64,000 nucleotides of DNA from Promerops cafer. Its lineage: Eukaryota; Chordata; Aves; Passeriformes; Nectariniidae. The DNA lies in the NCBI GenBank assembly GCA_013398275.1, contig VZSE01013366.1, positions 659,649 to 723,648 on the forward strand, written 5' to 3'. The translations under genes and the position numbers were made by a program. The notes under the pieces were generated by a model. It ran no database searches. It had not been told where the DNA came from and was given only the letters and a program-made list of their open reading frames with translations. Below, one piece after another: positions 49,420 through 59,568 of the stretch (its first letter is position 1; the number at the start of each line of letters is the position of its first letter).

Positions 49420-49424
49420 AGCAG
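49420..49424 (+). repeat. right target-site duplication AGCAG
   Basis: Identical to 48279-48283. It marks the right integration boundary. Confidence 0.85.
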
Positions 49425-49576
49425 ATTGAAGAAATTTGAAAAGAAAAGAGTGGGGGAGGATGGCCAATATAAGAATATAAAGTAAAAGGAAAATGTACTG
49501 ACAACATTAGCAAATAAATCAAGCACAGATGTAGGAGTTTCTAACTCTACTCATTAAATATTTACATTTTACACTC
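49425..49576. other. single-copy sequence
   Basis: AT-rich spacer between the solo LTR and the candidate frame. Nothing was recognised. Confidence 0.4.
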
Positions 49577-49915
49577 TCAAAAATGGAAAATATGTTGACA
49601 TCTCAATTTATCTTTTTTGAACAAACTGTCATACCTGGCATGGTATAAAATTGATAACAAGGAATAAACTGGTCTGAAAAAGTCAATTATGTTTCTTGAA
49701 GGAGCGAAAATGACACTGAAAAAAATGTGTCTTTGAAGTCTGTTTTGGCTGGGCTGTATGCCTTGACTGTAATGTTTATATAGGATGATGACAGTTTGTG
49801 TTAGAGCACGAAAAGCTTCCTGAACCTGTCTTTTGGAAAGTTCTTCATCGGCATTTTCTGCTGTAACTCCAGTGGGCCAAAGGATGGGTGTGATGAACAT
49901 CAGCCAGGAAAGCAT
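49577..49915 (-). CDS. candidate small secreted-protein frame or first coding exon, unidentified
   Basis: A 112-codon frame opens with a true ATG at 49915-49913. Residues 1-19 look like a signal peptide: a short start (MLSW), a hydrophobic core (LMFITPILWP) and a VTA/EN junction that fits a signal-peptidase site. Residues 20-55 are hydrophilic and could form an amphipathic helix (EELSKRQVQEAF). From about residue 60 the sequence becomes ordinary and less protein-like. A good splice donor, CCAG/GTATGA on the minus strand, lies at 49635/49634. An exon of about 281 coding bases ending there is therefore possible. An in-frame TGA sits seven codons upstream of the ATG. I do not recognise the protein. 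The local DNA is AT-rich, where a frame of this length is unusual but not impossible by chance. The neighbouring LTR ends 158 bp downstream. Treat this as a hypothesis. Confidence 0.25.
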   Translation of the reverse strand: MLSWLMFITPILWPTGVTAENADEELSKRQVQEAFRALTQTVIILYKHYSQGIQPSQNRLQRHIFFSVIFAPSRNIIDFFRPVYSLLSILYHARYDSLFKKDKLRCQHIFHF

Positions 49916-52900
49916 GAAAGGCCTGGGTTGTTTTCATCTGCATATGGAAGTGAACTGCAGGAGATCTTGGTTTGGAATTAGAAAATTCTATTTCTTTTTG
50001 TTTTTTAACAGAAAAAGACAACTGATCAGATCATTAAATGCACATAAGGTCGCATTAATAAATTGTTCTATATTTGAAAAGGAAAAAAAAGATAATTATT
50101 TAGACTGTCTGTTTTCATCTTTTTAAAATCAATCCTCTTTGACACTCACAGTAACCAGACCTCTTCTTCAGCCAGGATCTCTGTGTCTGCCATGGGATTT
50201 CTTTTCCAAATGTGTTGAAAAGAAAAAACAGTCAATGTGGGAAAAATTTAGTCAGTATCACTGAAATTTTTGGTCTTGCGCGAAGGTTGAGGGAATGATG
50301 TCTCTGAAGGCAGCTCTTGTGTCTTGTTACTCCTCCCTTACCTGAGGTTGGAAGAGGGCTCTGGTTTTATTGCAGGGATTTTGGCACATGGTAAATGCAT
50401 CTATTCCAGCAGGATGGTGTTTCTAATCAGATTGGTTCTGTATTAACAGTTTCTAAATGGCATTTCTTTTATTTCATGGGCTGGAGCCACAAAGTTCGTG
50501 TGATCTGAGATGAGATGTGAGGAGGCAGCAGAGCACTTTGCCCTCTGTGAGTCTGTGTTGTCACATCCCTTACAGGCTTTATAAACCCCTGGATTCAGGA
50601 AGGAGACCAATCTGATACTCACTCCATTTCCACGTGTCACTTGGCTCTTCCTGCCACTGTGTCACATCTATATTGATTCCAGTATCGACTGACTGAAAAC
50701 CGGGACAATAGGAGTTGCATCAGGCTCATGCAGGAGAACACAGAAACATATTCCCAAAGAACCAAAATTCTCCCAGGGAAAATGTGTGCTGTGCAGCAGA
50801 GAATATTTTTGGACACTTACCAAAAGTGTGTGTGTGTGTGTATTAATGACCCAGTGATGGTCACAGGCTCGGCAAATCAGTGAGAAAAAGCAGATAATTA
50901 AAATTACTGCCTCTGCAGGGAACAGCTACAGGCTGAGCTGTAAAGAACTTCATCCATAGACAGAGGCTCAGCTTGGTATTTTGAAGTGAAAGGCCTGGAA
51001 GAGGCATGCAAAGAGCAAGGAGAGAGAGGAAAGCAAGTGGAACTCAGAAAACAGGAAGAGGAGTGAGGATCCTGTGGTTAGGGCTGTGTGGTTGCTTTTT
51101 TCCCCTTTCCAGTCTGATTTGCTGTAATTAGGATGGCCTTTCATTAGGACACTCAGCTCTTGCTATTACAAATGACTGGGTGGACAGAGACTGAAGCACC
51201 TAAGATTTTTGAAATTGAGAGTCTTGTTTGTTGAGCTATGAAGAGTAAAAGCTTGAAAGAAAAGTGAGATGGACAGTACAGGAAGGTTGGAAAAACAGTA
51301 AGGGCTGCAATGGAGGCTTTTTAAACCTTCTGTAACAAAAAAATTGGCTGCAAACAAGATGTAAATAGACAGTAACATTGTTAACAAAAGGGGAAAATGC
51401 CTCTGGATGAGATTTTGAAGGGGAGGGTGAGAATTCACTAGAAATGTGTAAACTGAGACCTGAGAACAGTTCTCAAGTAAAAGGATTTGTATTTTTGGGA
51501 CAGCTGGTCAATTTATGATGGAGATGGTCTAGCTGGACATGCTACCCCAGCTATACACCAAAGCCTAGGTTTAAAGCATTAAAAATATTTGCTCATGAAG
51601 CTATATAACAGAATATAGCTCCTTTCAGGGCAATGTGGTGGGTGGGATTCACTGGGATGGGCTGAATCATTTGGCCCTTCTGCTGAGTTAGACCAGTCTG
51701 AAGCACAGCATTAAGGACAGGGATTTCAGAAGGTTCATGAATGATCTGAATCACTGATTTTCCCCATGCCAGGCCTGGATGTATAAAGGAAGAAGCAGAG
51801 TGGGCATGTCCAGAAGGTGTTAGTGAGAGGTTAGCTCATTTTCTGAGCAGGCTTGAGGGGAAGGAGCTTATCAGAAATGTCTCTTGATGTCAGATTCTTG
51901 ACTTGTCCCTGAGAGAGGAGAAGGATGGAGGGCACTGTAGATTAACAGAGTGGAGAATACTCCCCCAAGTCCTTGATGTCCCTCAGTTCGTCACCCTGGA
52001 GCACAGAGCAGTGGGCAGAGCAGGCAAGGGGTGGGGGGGCAGTGAGCATGGATGTGTTCTGTGGAGATGGGATGAACAAGGGGATAAACACTGCCTGCTG
52101 CTGAGTGGTTATGAGGAAACCATGGCTTCTCACACGGGGGTTAGCACAGGCAGAAACTGGTGAGTCAGATTCAAAAGTGTGGCTTCAGCAAATGCAAAGC
52201 GCAAAGATTCATTATCTGTCCTGCTGATTCTGGCATGTATTTGGCTGACTCGTTCTGCCCCACTAATACAGACTTCACCTGTCCTCCCACACACCTGGGC
52301 AGGATGTTTTGCTCCCTGAGTGCTGTCACTTGCTGGCCCAAAGCCCTGCTCTGGGAGACAGGCCGTGTGTCACCTCTGAGAGGAACATCTTCAGTCAATG
52401 ACAGCTCTGGGTCACATGGTTCTAAAGCAGTAATAGCCACACAACTTCAAATTGTGCAGGTCTGAAATGTCTCAGCCTGGGATCTGGCTGCTTTGTATCT
52501 GCACAGAAATTACTACTTGGAAGGAAAATACTAATTTATCAAGCACTGAAGAGCACACAAAAAGAATGAAATAAGCTCACCTCTCCTTGTTTTCAGGCTT
52601 AGACTTAATAATGACACTGGGATTCTTGACCTTCTAACTGTGAGCATTTATAATAGATTTAGCAAATTAAAAATTGCAATGTTTAGATGAGTAAAAATGG
52701 GTATTTTCTTCATTAATTTGGGAGCTGTCTCAGGAAATCTGTACCTTGTTGGCATGTTAGTGCTTGGGCTCACTTTCATTAATGAAAAAGTATTTCCATC
52801 ATGATTTTAAAAGGGATTTTGCCAGGTTTTTGAAAAGAAAATGGGATCTCAAGCCACGACTACATGTTACACCCCTACAGCACCATCTCTCTTTAATCCC

Positions 52901-55342
52901 AGGAAACAGAAAAAGCCGCGTAAAGAAGTGATTTGGAAATGCAAAATTCTTACACCTTTTGGAGAGATGAATTCCCATTTCAGCACGGGGGCGACTCTGC
53001 GTCGGCTCTGCTAATGGTGATAATGGTTGGAATGGGGACCCTTGCATCTGAAACTGTGCCAAGGCAAAGAGGAGAACCTAAAATTCAGAGATATTCATAA
53101 AACAGTGAGAAAATGTTGCCCCAGGGAGCGAGGCCCTGCCAGGGAAAGGAGAAGCTGCCTTGATTAGGTCACTATTCCCTGAACTCTTGTCCTAAGGAAT
53201 ATTTTGTTCTGTGTTGGTGAGGAGGGGTATGGTAGAGGGAGAAGTGCATTTGCTGAGGATTCTTTGTCATGCTTTGTTTTTCTTTAGCAGTAACTTAAAA
53301 TCCTTGAAATTCATCATAAGCCTGGCTGATTTACAAGTAGATTTTTCCAAAGGCTGTAAATTCTAGTGGTTTCATTGGAGCATCCAAGCCAGGCCTTTGG
53401 GAGTTACAAGCAGAGGAGTCTAACTAGACACATTTTTTCCCTTATTGGCTTTCTCAGGAGAGTGAATTAGTTTAGTGACATTTTCCAGTCTTCCCTCATC
53501 TTTATCAGAGGAATGGATTGGATATTCTTTCTTCAGTAGATTTTCCTGGAGTGCATTTCCAGTCCTCGCTGTCCATTCCCTTGCCTCACCTATGGCTGGT
53601 GAGTTTTAATGGGGGAGCTGAAAGGGTGAATGCAGAATATTGAAAAGGTCAGAACAACCCTACAGAGCCCTGTGGTTCAGGCACGAGGTGGGGATTAACA
53701 TTCAGATACCTTCCACTGCAGCAAAAACAAACATGGGATGAAAACAACCCTTCCACATGACAAGGATTGCAAGTGGGGAAGGGGAATAAACTCTTGGCCT
53801 GTTCCTGTAGCTATTTTCACATTTTAATAACTTTGTTCTTGTCTTATATGACAAGGTCCTATTTAGCGGTAGTTAGTAACTTTTATTTTGCTATTTAATA
53901 TCTGAATTCTACTCTCAGAGCCTGTGATCAAAAATCAAACTGTAAATTGAGATAATTGATTTGGGGTTTTTGTTAGCATTTTTCCAAAATAGCAATTTGT
54001 TTGCAATTGCACCAGAAAAATAAACTCTGAACTTTATATTCCTAACAACTACCCAGCCTTTGTTTCTTTTCTCTTCCCGTTCGCCTACAGAAAAACATGA
54101 AGAATTATTTTTGTGGGGTTGCTTTTGATATGCCAGCCTTCAAAAATGAAATAAAGTTCCAGTTCAAAATTTCTAACTGAAAGTATTTTTTGGGACATGC
54201 TTGAAATTGGAAAGCTAAAATATTTTGCTTATTTCAGATTTTTTTAGTGGGGTTTTTTTTTCCAAAATATAAAATATTCCCAGATACTTTTGATCCACCT
54301 GAAACTGCTTTTTTGGGGCCTGAGAGGCTTGTTCTGAGCTATGTCTTTGTTTGAGCCTGGGCTTTGTGATGTCCACAAAGCTTAGGCAGGTGCTGTGCTC
54401 ATGTGGAGCAGGTGCATCAGGTGTTTATTGTGTCCAGGTAGCCTTGGGAACATGAATTCCCCGGTTGGGAAAAACCCCTCAGCAAAATGTTGAGCCTCAT
54501 TAGAATAATTCCTCCCATTCCAGCTCATCCAAGTTATTATCTCCTTAAGTCTGTAACAATCACTGCTGTGGTGGATCCCATATTTTATTTTAAAAGCCCA
54601 AACTGTTTTACCATGTCTGACTTCGCCAGTACAAGTTTAATTAAAGCCTTCCACCAGGTGGTATCTTGTTCAGCCATGTGACCCTTTTCCATTCCTTGGA
54701 ATTTCTCAATTCAGTCCCACCAAGTGGGATGGAACTCCCCAGGGTTTTGGTCTGTGGTGAGGCAGTGAATGTGGCAGGAGCACAAGTGACAGGGTTTTCC
54801 ACCAAGCTTTCTCAGCAAGTGAAGTGTTAATTTTCACTGGAGAGCTCTGCAGAGCCTTGGGAGGTGCGTCATGGCTCATCTGTAGCTCTCTCAGATCCTT
54901 ATTTTAAACCTTTCTGAGGTTGGGCTTTGTGTTAGTGCTTGCAAGTGACAGCTTGCAAAGCTGGGGAGCAGAATGAGCTGTTGTTTAGGATAAATAGGAA
55001 ACATTATTTTTATATAGGAAGGAATAAAGTTGGCAACTAGAACAGCATGAAGAAAGGCACTTTTAATAAATGAGCATTGGACTAACCTTTTCCAACTGAA
55101 TGAAGTAAAGCAGGAAACACCTTGGCAGGAGGTGCTGCTTTTCTGTGGGAGCAAAGATTCTGCCCGTTCTCCTGTACCTGAACTCTTAAAACACAAGCAG
55201 TTTAGGTCACAAATCCCTGGATTTAGGCATTCTACACTGAGCAAATATGAGCCCGTGGCTTTCTGTGCATCCTGGGTCAGAGCAGCAGGACTTGGCAAGT
55301 GCAGGGGGTCCTGGTGTCCTCTGTTCGTGCCTTGAGAATTAG
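49916..55342. other. 5.4 kb of single-copy sequence
   Basis: Only a (GT)8 run at 50826-50841 is repetitive. No CR1 or LTR was recognised. The frames at 54891-55298 (minus, 135 codons) and 52160-52465 (plus, 101 codons) show no family features. A TTAAT/TAATTGATT-rich segment at 53880-54010 could be regulatory, without proof. Confidence 0.45.
50826..50841. repeat. (GT)8 microsatellite
   Basis: Uninterrupted dinucleotide run. Confidence 0.9.
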
Positions 55343-55968
55343 CAGAATCCCAGGACAGTTTGGGTTGGATGGGATCTTAAAGCCCATTCCACTCCAACCC
55401 CCTGCTATGTGCAGGAACACCTTCCACTATCTCAGCTTTCTCCAAGTCCTGTCCAGCCTGGCCTTGGACACTTCTGGGGATCCAGGGGCAGCCACAGCTT
55501 CTCTGGGCACCCTGTGCCAGGGCCTGCCCACCCTCCCAGGGAACAAATCCTTCCAAATATCCCATCATTCCCTGCCCTCTGGCAGTGGGAAGCCCTTGGC
55601 CTGTTGTCCTGGCCCTCCATCCCTTCAAAAGAGTCTCTTTCCATCTTTCCTGTCAGGTCCTTCAGGTCCTGGAAGGCCACAATTAAATCACCCCAAAGCT
55701 CTTCCTCTCCAGGCTGAACAACCCCAGCTCTCCCAGCAGAGCTGCTCCATCCCTCTGATCATCCTGGTGCCTCCCCTGGCCTCTCTCCAGCAGCTCCAGG
55801 TCCCTCCTGTGCTGGGCCCCAGAGCTGGGGCAGCTCTGCAGGTGGGGTCTCACCTGAGCACAGGGGCAGAATCCCCCCCTCCCCTGCTGTCCACAATGGG
55901 GGCTCAGCCCAGGGCACACGGGGGGGATCTGGAGGCCAAGGCATGGCCAGCTGTCACCCACCAGTGCC
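55343..55968 (-). mobile_element. CR1 LINE, 3' half of a split element
   Basis: This is a minus-strand CR1 with the usual 3' end (AGAATCCCAGGACAGTTTGG) and all the expected blocks: GCCTGGCCTTGGACACTTCT, CAGGGCCTGCCCACCCTCCC, CCTTCAGGTCCTGGAAGGCC, CTCTCCAGGCTGAACAACCC, GGGGTCTCACCTGAGCACAG. It runs up to CACCCACCAGTGCC, where an ERVL-like insertion begins. The same CR1 resumes at 57053. The 243-codon plus frame over it is antisense to the repeat. Confidence 0.93.
55964..55968 (+). repeat. left copy of GTGCC at the ERVL insertion
   Basis: GTGCC occurs here and again at 57053-57057, exactly at the two CR1/ERVL junctions. In an uninterrupted CR1 it would be present once. It is therefore the likely 5-bp target duplication. 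Confidence 0.6.
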
Positions 55969-56518
55969 TTGGTGGCTTGGGAGGATGTGAAAGTCCAGTG
56001 TGTGCCTCCAGGGCATTTGATTTTGGGTGAGAATAGCCAAGGGATTAAACTGTGTGAGGTTAATGACTATATAACACTTCTGTGGTGGCTACAAGTGCAT
56101 CACCGCTCTGAGCACCTGACAGCATCCATGTTATCCACAGGCATTCTGGGAATCTGGGCCAGGCTTCCCTCTGATCATTGCTCCAGTGAAGAATGAATTT
56201 AATAAACCTGAACAAGTGCAGCTGTGCCAGAACCAGCACTGATTTCCACATGCAACGTGCAACAACCCAACACCTTACACCATCTTTCCTGCCCGAAATA
56301 CTGCTATCAGGGGTGGAGACCAAGGTCATGGGCTAAAGGATTTCTGCAGACAGTTTTGTGGACACTTTATAGACATTTGACAGAGGTACTTCATGGACTC
56401 AGGGAATGATGTCTGTGTGTTTATCTATCAAAGTAAATAGGGAGGGAATGGAGTGTGGGGGAGTGTGAGACTTGGCATGACATAAATGGAATAGTAGTAT
56501 GGAATAAGGAGCAGATAT
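55969..56518 (+). mobile_element. ERVL-like internal 3' region (degraded)
   Basis: This 550-bp segment lies directly upstream of the LTR in the sense orientation. It ends in a purine-rich stretch (AAATAGGGAGGGAATGGAG, 56432-56450), with GGAATAAGGAGCAGATA just before the LTR, as expected of the polypurine-tract side of a retrovirus. The first 228 bases (55969-56196) are open and, from my memory of avian ERVL copies, correspond to the last part of the pol frame. That assignment is inference. The frame lacks a start and all upstream pol, gag and 5' LTR sequence, so nothing functional remains. Confidence 0.6.
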
Positions 56519-57052
56519 TGTCCCGCTATGGGCTGGGATAGAGTTCATTTCTTCTTAGTATCTGGTCCAGGGCTGTGTTTTGGATTCAGTACAGAGTCAT
56601 GTTGATAACATGCTCATGTTTTGGTTGTTGCTAAGTCGTGCTTATCCTAAGTCAACAACTTTTTGTGTCTCCTGCTCTGTACCTGTGAGGAGATACACAA
56701 AAAAAAAGCTGGCAAGGAGCCCAGCTGGGACAGGTGACCTGAACTGGCCAAAGGGATATTCGCCACCATAAAATGTCCTGCCCAGTATATAAACTGGGGA
56801 GTTACCTGAATCAGGGTTCAGGGATTGGGTCTGGCATTCGTCAGTGGATGGTGAGCATTTGTGTTGTGCATATTTAAAAAAAAATTTATTTTTATTGTTA
56901 TTATAATAGTAATAGTTAAAATTCGTTTCAGTTTTTAAACTGTTCTTATCTCAGCCTGAAAGCTCTACTTTTGGTTCCCTCCTCAGGAGGATGTGGGGGT
57001 TCAGCAAGTGGCTCTGTGGAGCTTTGTTGACAGCTGGGGTTAAACCACAGCA
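56519..57052 (+). mobile_element. ERVL-type LTR (3' LTR)
   Basis: It begins TGTCCCGCTATGGGCTGGGA, matching the start of a common avian ERVL LTR (TGTCCTGGTTTCGGCTGGGA as I recall it). It then has GAGTTCATTTCTTCTTAGTA and GTTGTTGCTAAGTCGTGCTT. A TATA box TATATAAACTGGGG is at 56786. It ends GGGGTTAAACCACAGCA. Its length is 534 bp. The AT-rich stretch near 56870-56920 is the family's usual A/T-rich block. It is followed at once by CR1 sequence. Confidence 0.88.
56786..56793 (+). promoter_or_regulatory. LTR TATA box TATATAAA
   Basis: It lies about midway in the LTR and in its sense strand, the position of the ERVL core promoter. Present activity is unknown. Confidence 0.6.
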
Positions 57053-57860
57053 GTGCCCAAGGGTTCTCCCCAAAGCTGCTCTGTCTGCTCATCCCCAGCC
57101 TGGATTGATCCTGGGGGTTGTCCCAACACAGGTGCAGCCCCAGCACTTGGTGCTGTTAAACCTCCTGAGATTCCCACTGCTTCAGCTTGTCCAGGTCCCT
57201 CTGGATGGCCTCATCCCTGAGGGGTCTCACTGCACCCTCATCTTGGTGTCCCCTGAAAACCTGCTGAGGGTGTGCTGGATCCCTTCAGCTGTTAACGAAG
57301 TTATTAAACACCACTGTTTATTGTTAGTGAAGCTATTAAACACCACAGACCCCTGAGGACCTCCACTGATCACTGATGTCCATCAGGACTCTGAGCCATT
57401 GACCTCAACCCTCTGGCTGGGACTGTGCAACCACTTCCTTATCCATCCAACAGCCCATCCATCAAATCCAGCTGCCTCCAGTCCAGGGAGAAGGATGTTG
57501 TGGGGACCCCTGTCAGAGGCTTTACAGAATTCCAGATAAATGAGATCCGAGCCCCTTCCCTTGTCCGCTGCTGGAGTCTCTCCACCAGAGAAGGCCACGG
57601 GGTCAGTCAGGAGGATTTTCCCTTGGTGAGGCCATGCTGGCTGTCCCAAATCACCTCCCTGTGCTCTGTGAGCCTCAGCAGAGCTTCCAGGAGGGGCTGT
57701 CCCTGGATCTTCCCAGCACACAGGGGAGGCTGACAGGGCAGTGCTTCCCAGGCTCCTCCTTTCCACCCTTTCTAGAGATGGGGACAATGTTTCCCTTTTT
57801 CCAGCTTCTGGGAAAATCCCAAGCAGAGGGGGAGGAGGCTGACTTCCCCCTTGGGTAAAT
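57053..57860 (-). mobile_element. CR1 LINE, reverse-transcriptase part of the split element
   Basis: The minus strand encodes a decayed piece of CR1 ORF2. The clearest part is the 134-codon frame 57383-57787, which contains the equivalents of the family motifs DFSKAFDTV (here LEFCKASDRG), NILL and WIRNWL (here WIRKWL), then QRVEVNG. Plus-strand blocks include TTGATCCTGGGGGTTGTCCC, CTTGTCCAGGTCCCTCTGG and GAGGCCATGCTGGCTGTCCC. The substitutions in the conserved motif make it non-functional. It continues the copy interrupted at 55968, so the element was about 1.4 kb before the ERVL insertion. The right end near 57860 is the 5' truncation point. Confidence 0.9.
57291..57353. repeat. imperfect 32-bp tandem duplication inside CR1
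   Basis: GTTAACGAAGTTATTAAACA at 57291 is repeated as GTTAGTGAAGCTATTAAACA at 57323, with CACCAC following in both. The CR1 frame has one such unit, so this copy carries a local duplication. Confidence 0.8.
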
Positions 57861-58483
57861 GTAAAAAGAGATTGTTTTCACACAGCCAGCAAAAGAGAAA
57901 TAACTCTAGTTAGGGAAATGGACAATTTGAATGGGTTTTTGCTTCTGCCCATGTAACAAAATGCTATCGTGTCTCACAGAGAAAGCAGAGTTAGGAATGT
58001 CTGCAAAGATAGCTAAAATCAAAGTGTCATTCTGAGGCTCATAACAAAGCCTCTTATCCCTGCAGCATCTTTTCAGTTACCAGTGTTTAGTGTTTTAAGG
58101 TCACCAAATTTAAATTACATCAGATATTCAGTTTGCATCTTTTAATTGGCTATCTTGATTTATGATCTAGGTGGAGAACCCTGACCTCCTTTTCACAGTA
58201 TAATAATGAGACTTGTCCTAAAATATTGCCATTAAATTATCTTTTAGGTACTTACTGAAACCTGTCCAACTTGAGCATTACCTTTACAACAAAGCATTGG
58301 TTTAAATACTATAACAGTGAAATTTTTTAAGTAGTTGTAACAGCAATTTTTTCTTTCTTTATTGGAAAGTTCTCTGTTCTGTGTTATTATTAACTTATTT
58401 CTATGACGAAATTATGCAAATTGGGTTTTTTAGTTAAGTTCTTCAATATGTTTGTGTCAAGGTTAAGATTTTATAAGCATTTA
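57861..58483. other. AT-rich single-copy sequence
   Basis: No repeat or frame was found. The part 58060-58180 has an even AT-rich texture similar to conserved non-coding DNA, but this is only an impression. Confidence 0.4.
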
Positions 58484-59560
58484 ATTGATTTTGATTGATT
58501 TGCCAGTATAAAGAGGAGCATAACTAAGAGGAGCGGGTGAGTGTGCCTGAGAGTACAGAAACGAAGAGGATGTTATGTGAAACTGTTTAATCTGAGACAT
58601 CATTCACCTGTTCTTTGAAAACAATGCCGGGAAGGAGAACATGTGAATAATTCTAGAGGATACGTGTTAATTAGAGAAAAGGCATCTGTTTGAGTTTGTG
58701 TCACTAATGAATGGCACACAATATTTATTCTGCTTCTGGAACATTTTGTTCTCTTAGAAAGAAATTACCTCAGAAATGTAAATTGTAGATAATAGATCAT
58801 CAGTTATCTCCCAATAAGACTTATCAGCACCACCTGTCATTGACTTCACCACCTCACCTGGTTTAAATGTCTCCTCTGACTCCCTTCCCATATAAAAATA
58901 CAAGGGGTGGTTTTTTTTTTTAGCTTTCTGAACCATTGGCATGAGGAATTCTGTAATGTCCCATCCTGAGATCACTGTTTTGAGTTTTACTGTGCCCATA
59001 CTGTTTGTCTTAATCATCCAATCCCACCCCACATATTTCACACCATCACTTCCATGTCTTTTTTTATAAGTAGCTGCTTTGGGAGTGTGAATTTCCATCC
59101 TGCAACATCTTTGTTCTGTGTCATTCCCTCTCTAGTTCATAGTCCCCCTTTAAAACCTGTCTCTGATGTCTGCAATCCATTGTTATCCAGCCTTGACACT
59201 GGATAAGCTGGGACCAGTTTGAACATGGGGAGCACTAAAAATATTCATACTTATTATCTCTTTGCTACATACCTCTCTACCCTCCTTTAATTTCTTTACA
59301 GACTTGTCATAACTATGGATTTTAATTTCAAAAGCCTCCAGTCTATTTCTTTTTTATTTGTTTTTACAGCACCTTCTGTAGCATTCTTTTGTGGTTATTA
59401 ATGGGAACTCTGAATCAGATTTTATAACTGTTGGGATGTCAAGTCTTGAATTTTGAGCCAGGTAGGTAAAATCTGCTGTGAGGAAGAGTGGACAAGGAAA
59501 ACAATGGTGCTGGGGGTTTATGTGGCTCAGACGTGCTGTGGAGTTGGATGTTCCCTTCAC
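58484..59560 (-). pseudogene. decayed reading frame of unknown origin
   Basis: One minus-strand phase stays largely open for about 359 codons. It holds only seven stops (at 59354, 59183, 59150, 59132, 58754, 58667 and 58604), whereas AT-rich DNA of this kind should give roughly twenty or more. The longest uninterrupted part is 114 codons from an ATG (59098-58754). It has mixed, non-repetitive composition with aromatic and charged clusters (KYVGWDWMIKTN, HPLYFYMGRESEE, SYWEITDDLLSTIYISEV), which looks like a folded protein and not a chance frame. I see no signal peptide, zinc finger, RT motif or low-complexity tract. I could not place it in any family. Candidates are an endogenous viral element (for example a DNA-virus capsid or replication gene), an ERV env or pol relic, or a processed host pseudogene. 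No poly-A tail or introns were evident. It ends next to a plus-strand CR1 that may have truncated its 5' part. Confidence 0.5.
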
Positions 59561-59568
59561 CCAACCAG

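Noticed and set aside
55299..56030. 243-codon open frame on the plus strand
   Set aside because: It runs antisense through a CR1 and across the CR1/ERVL junction. The composition is that of GC-rich repeat DNA.
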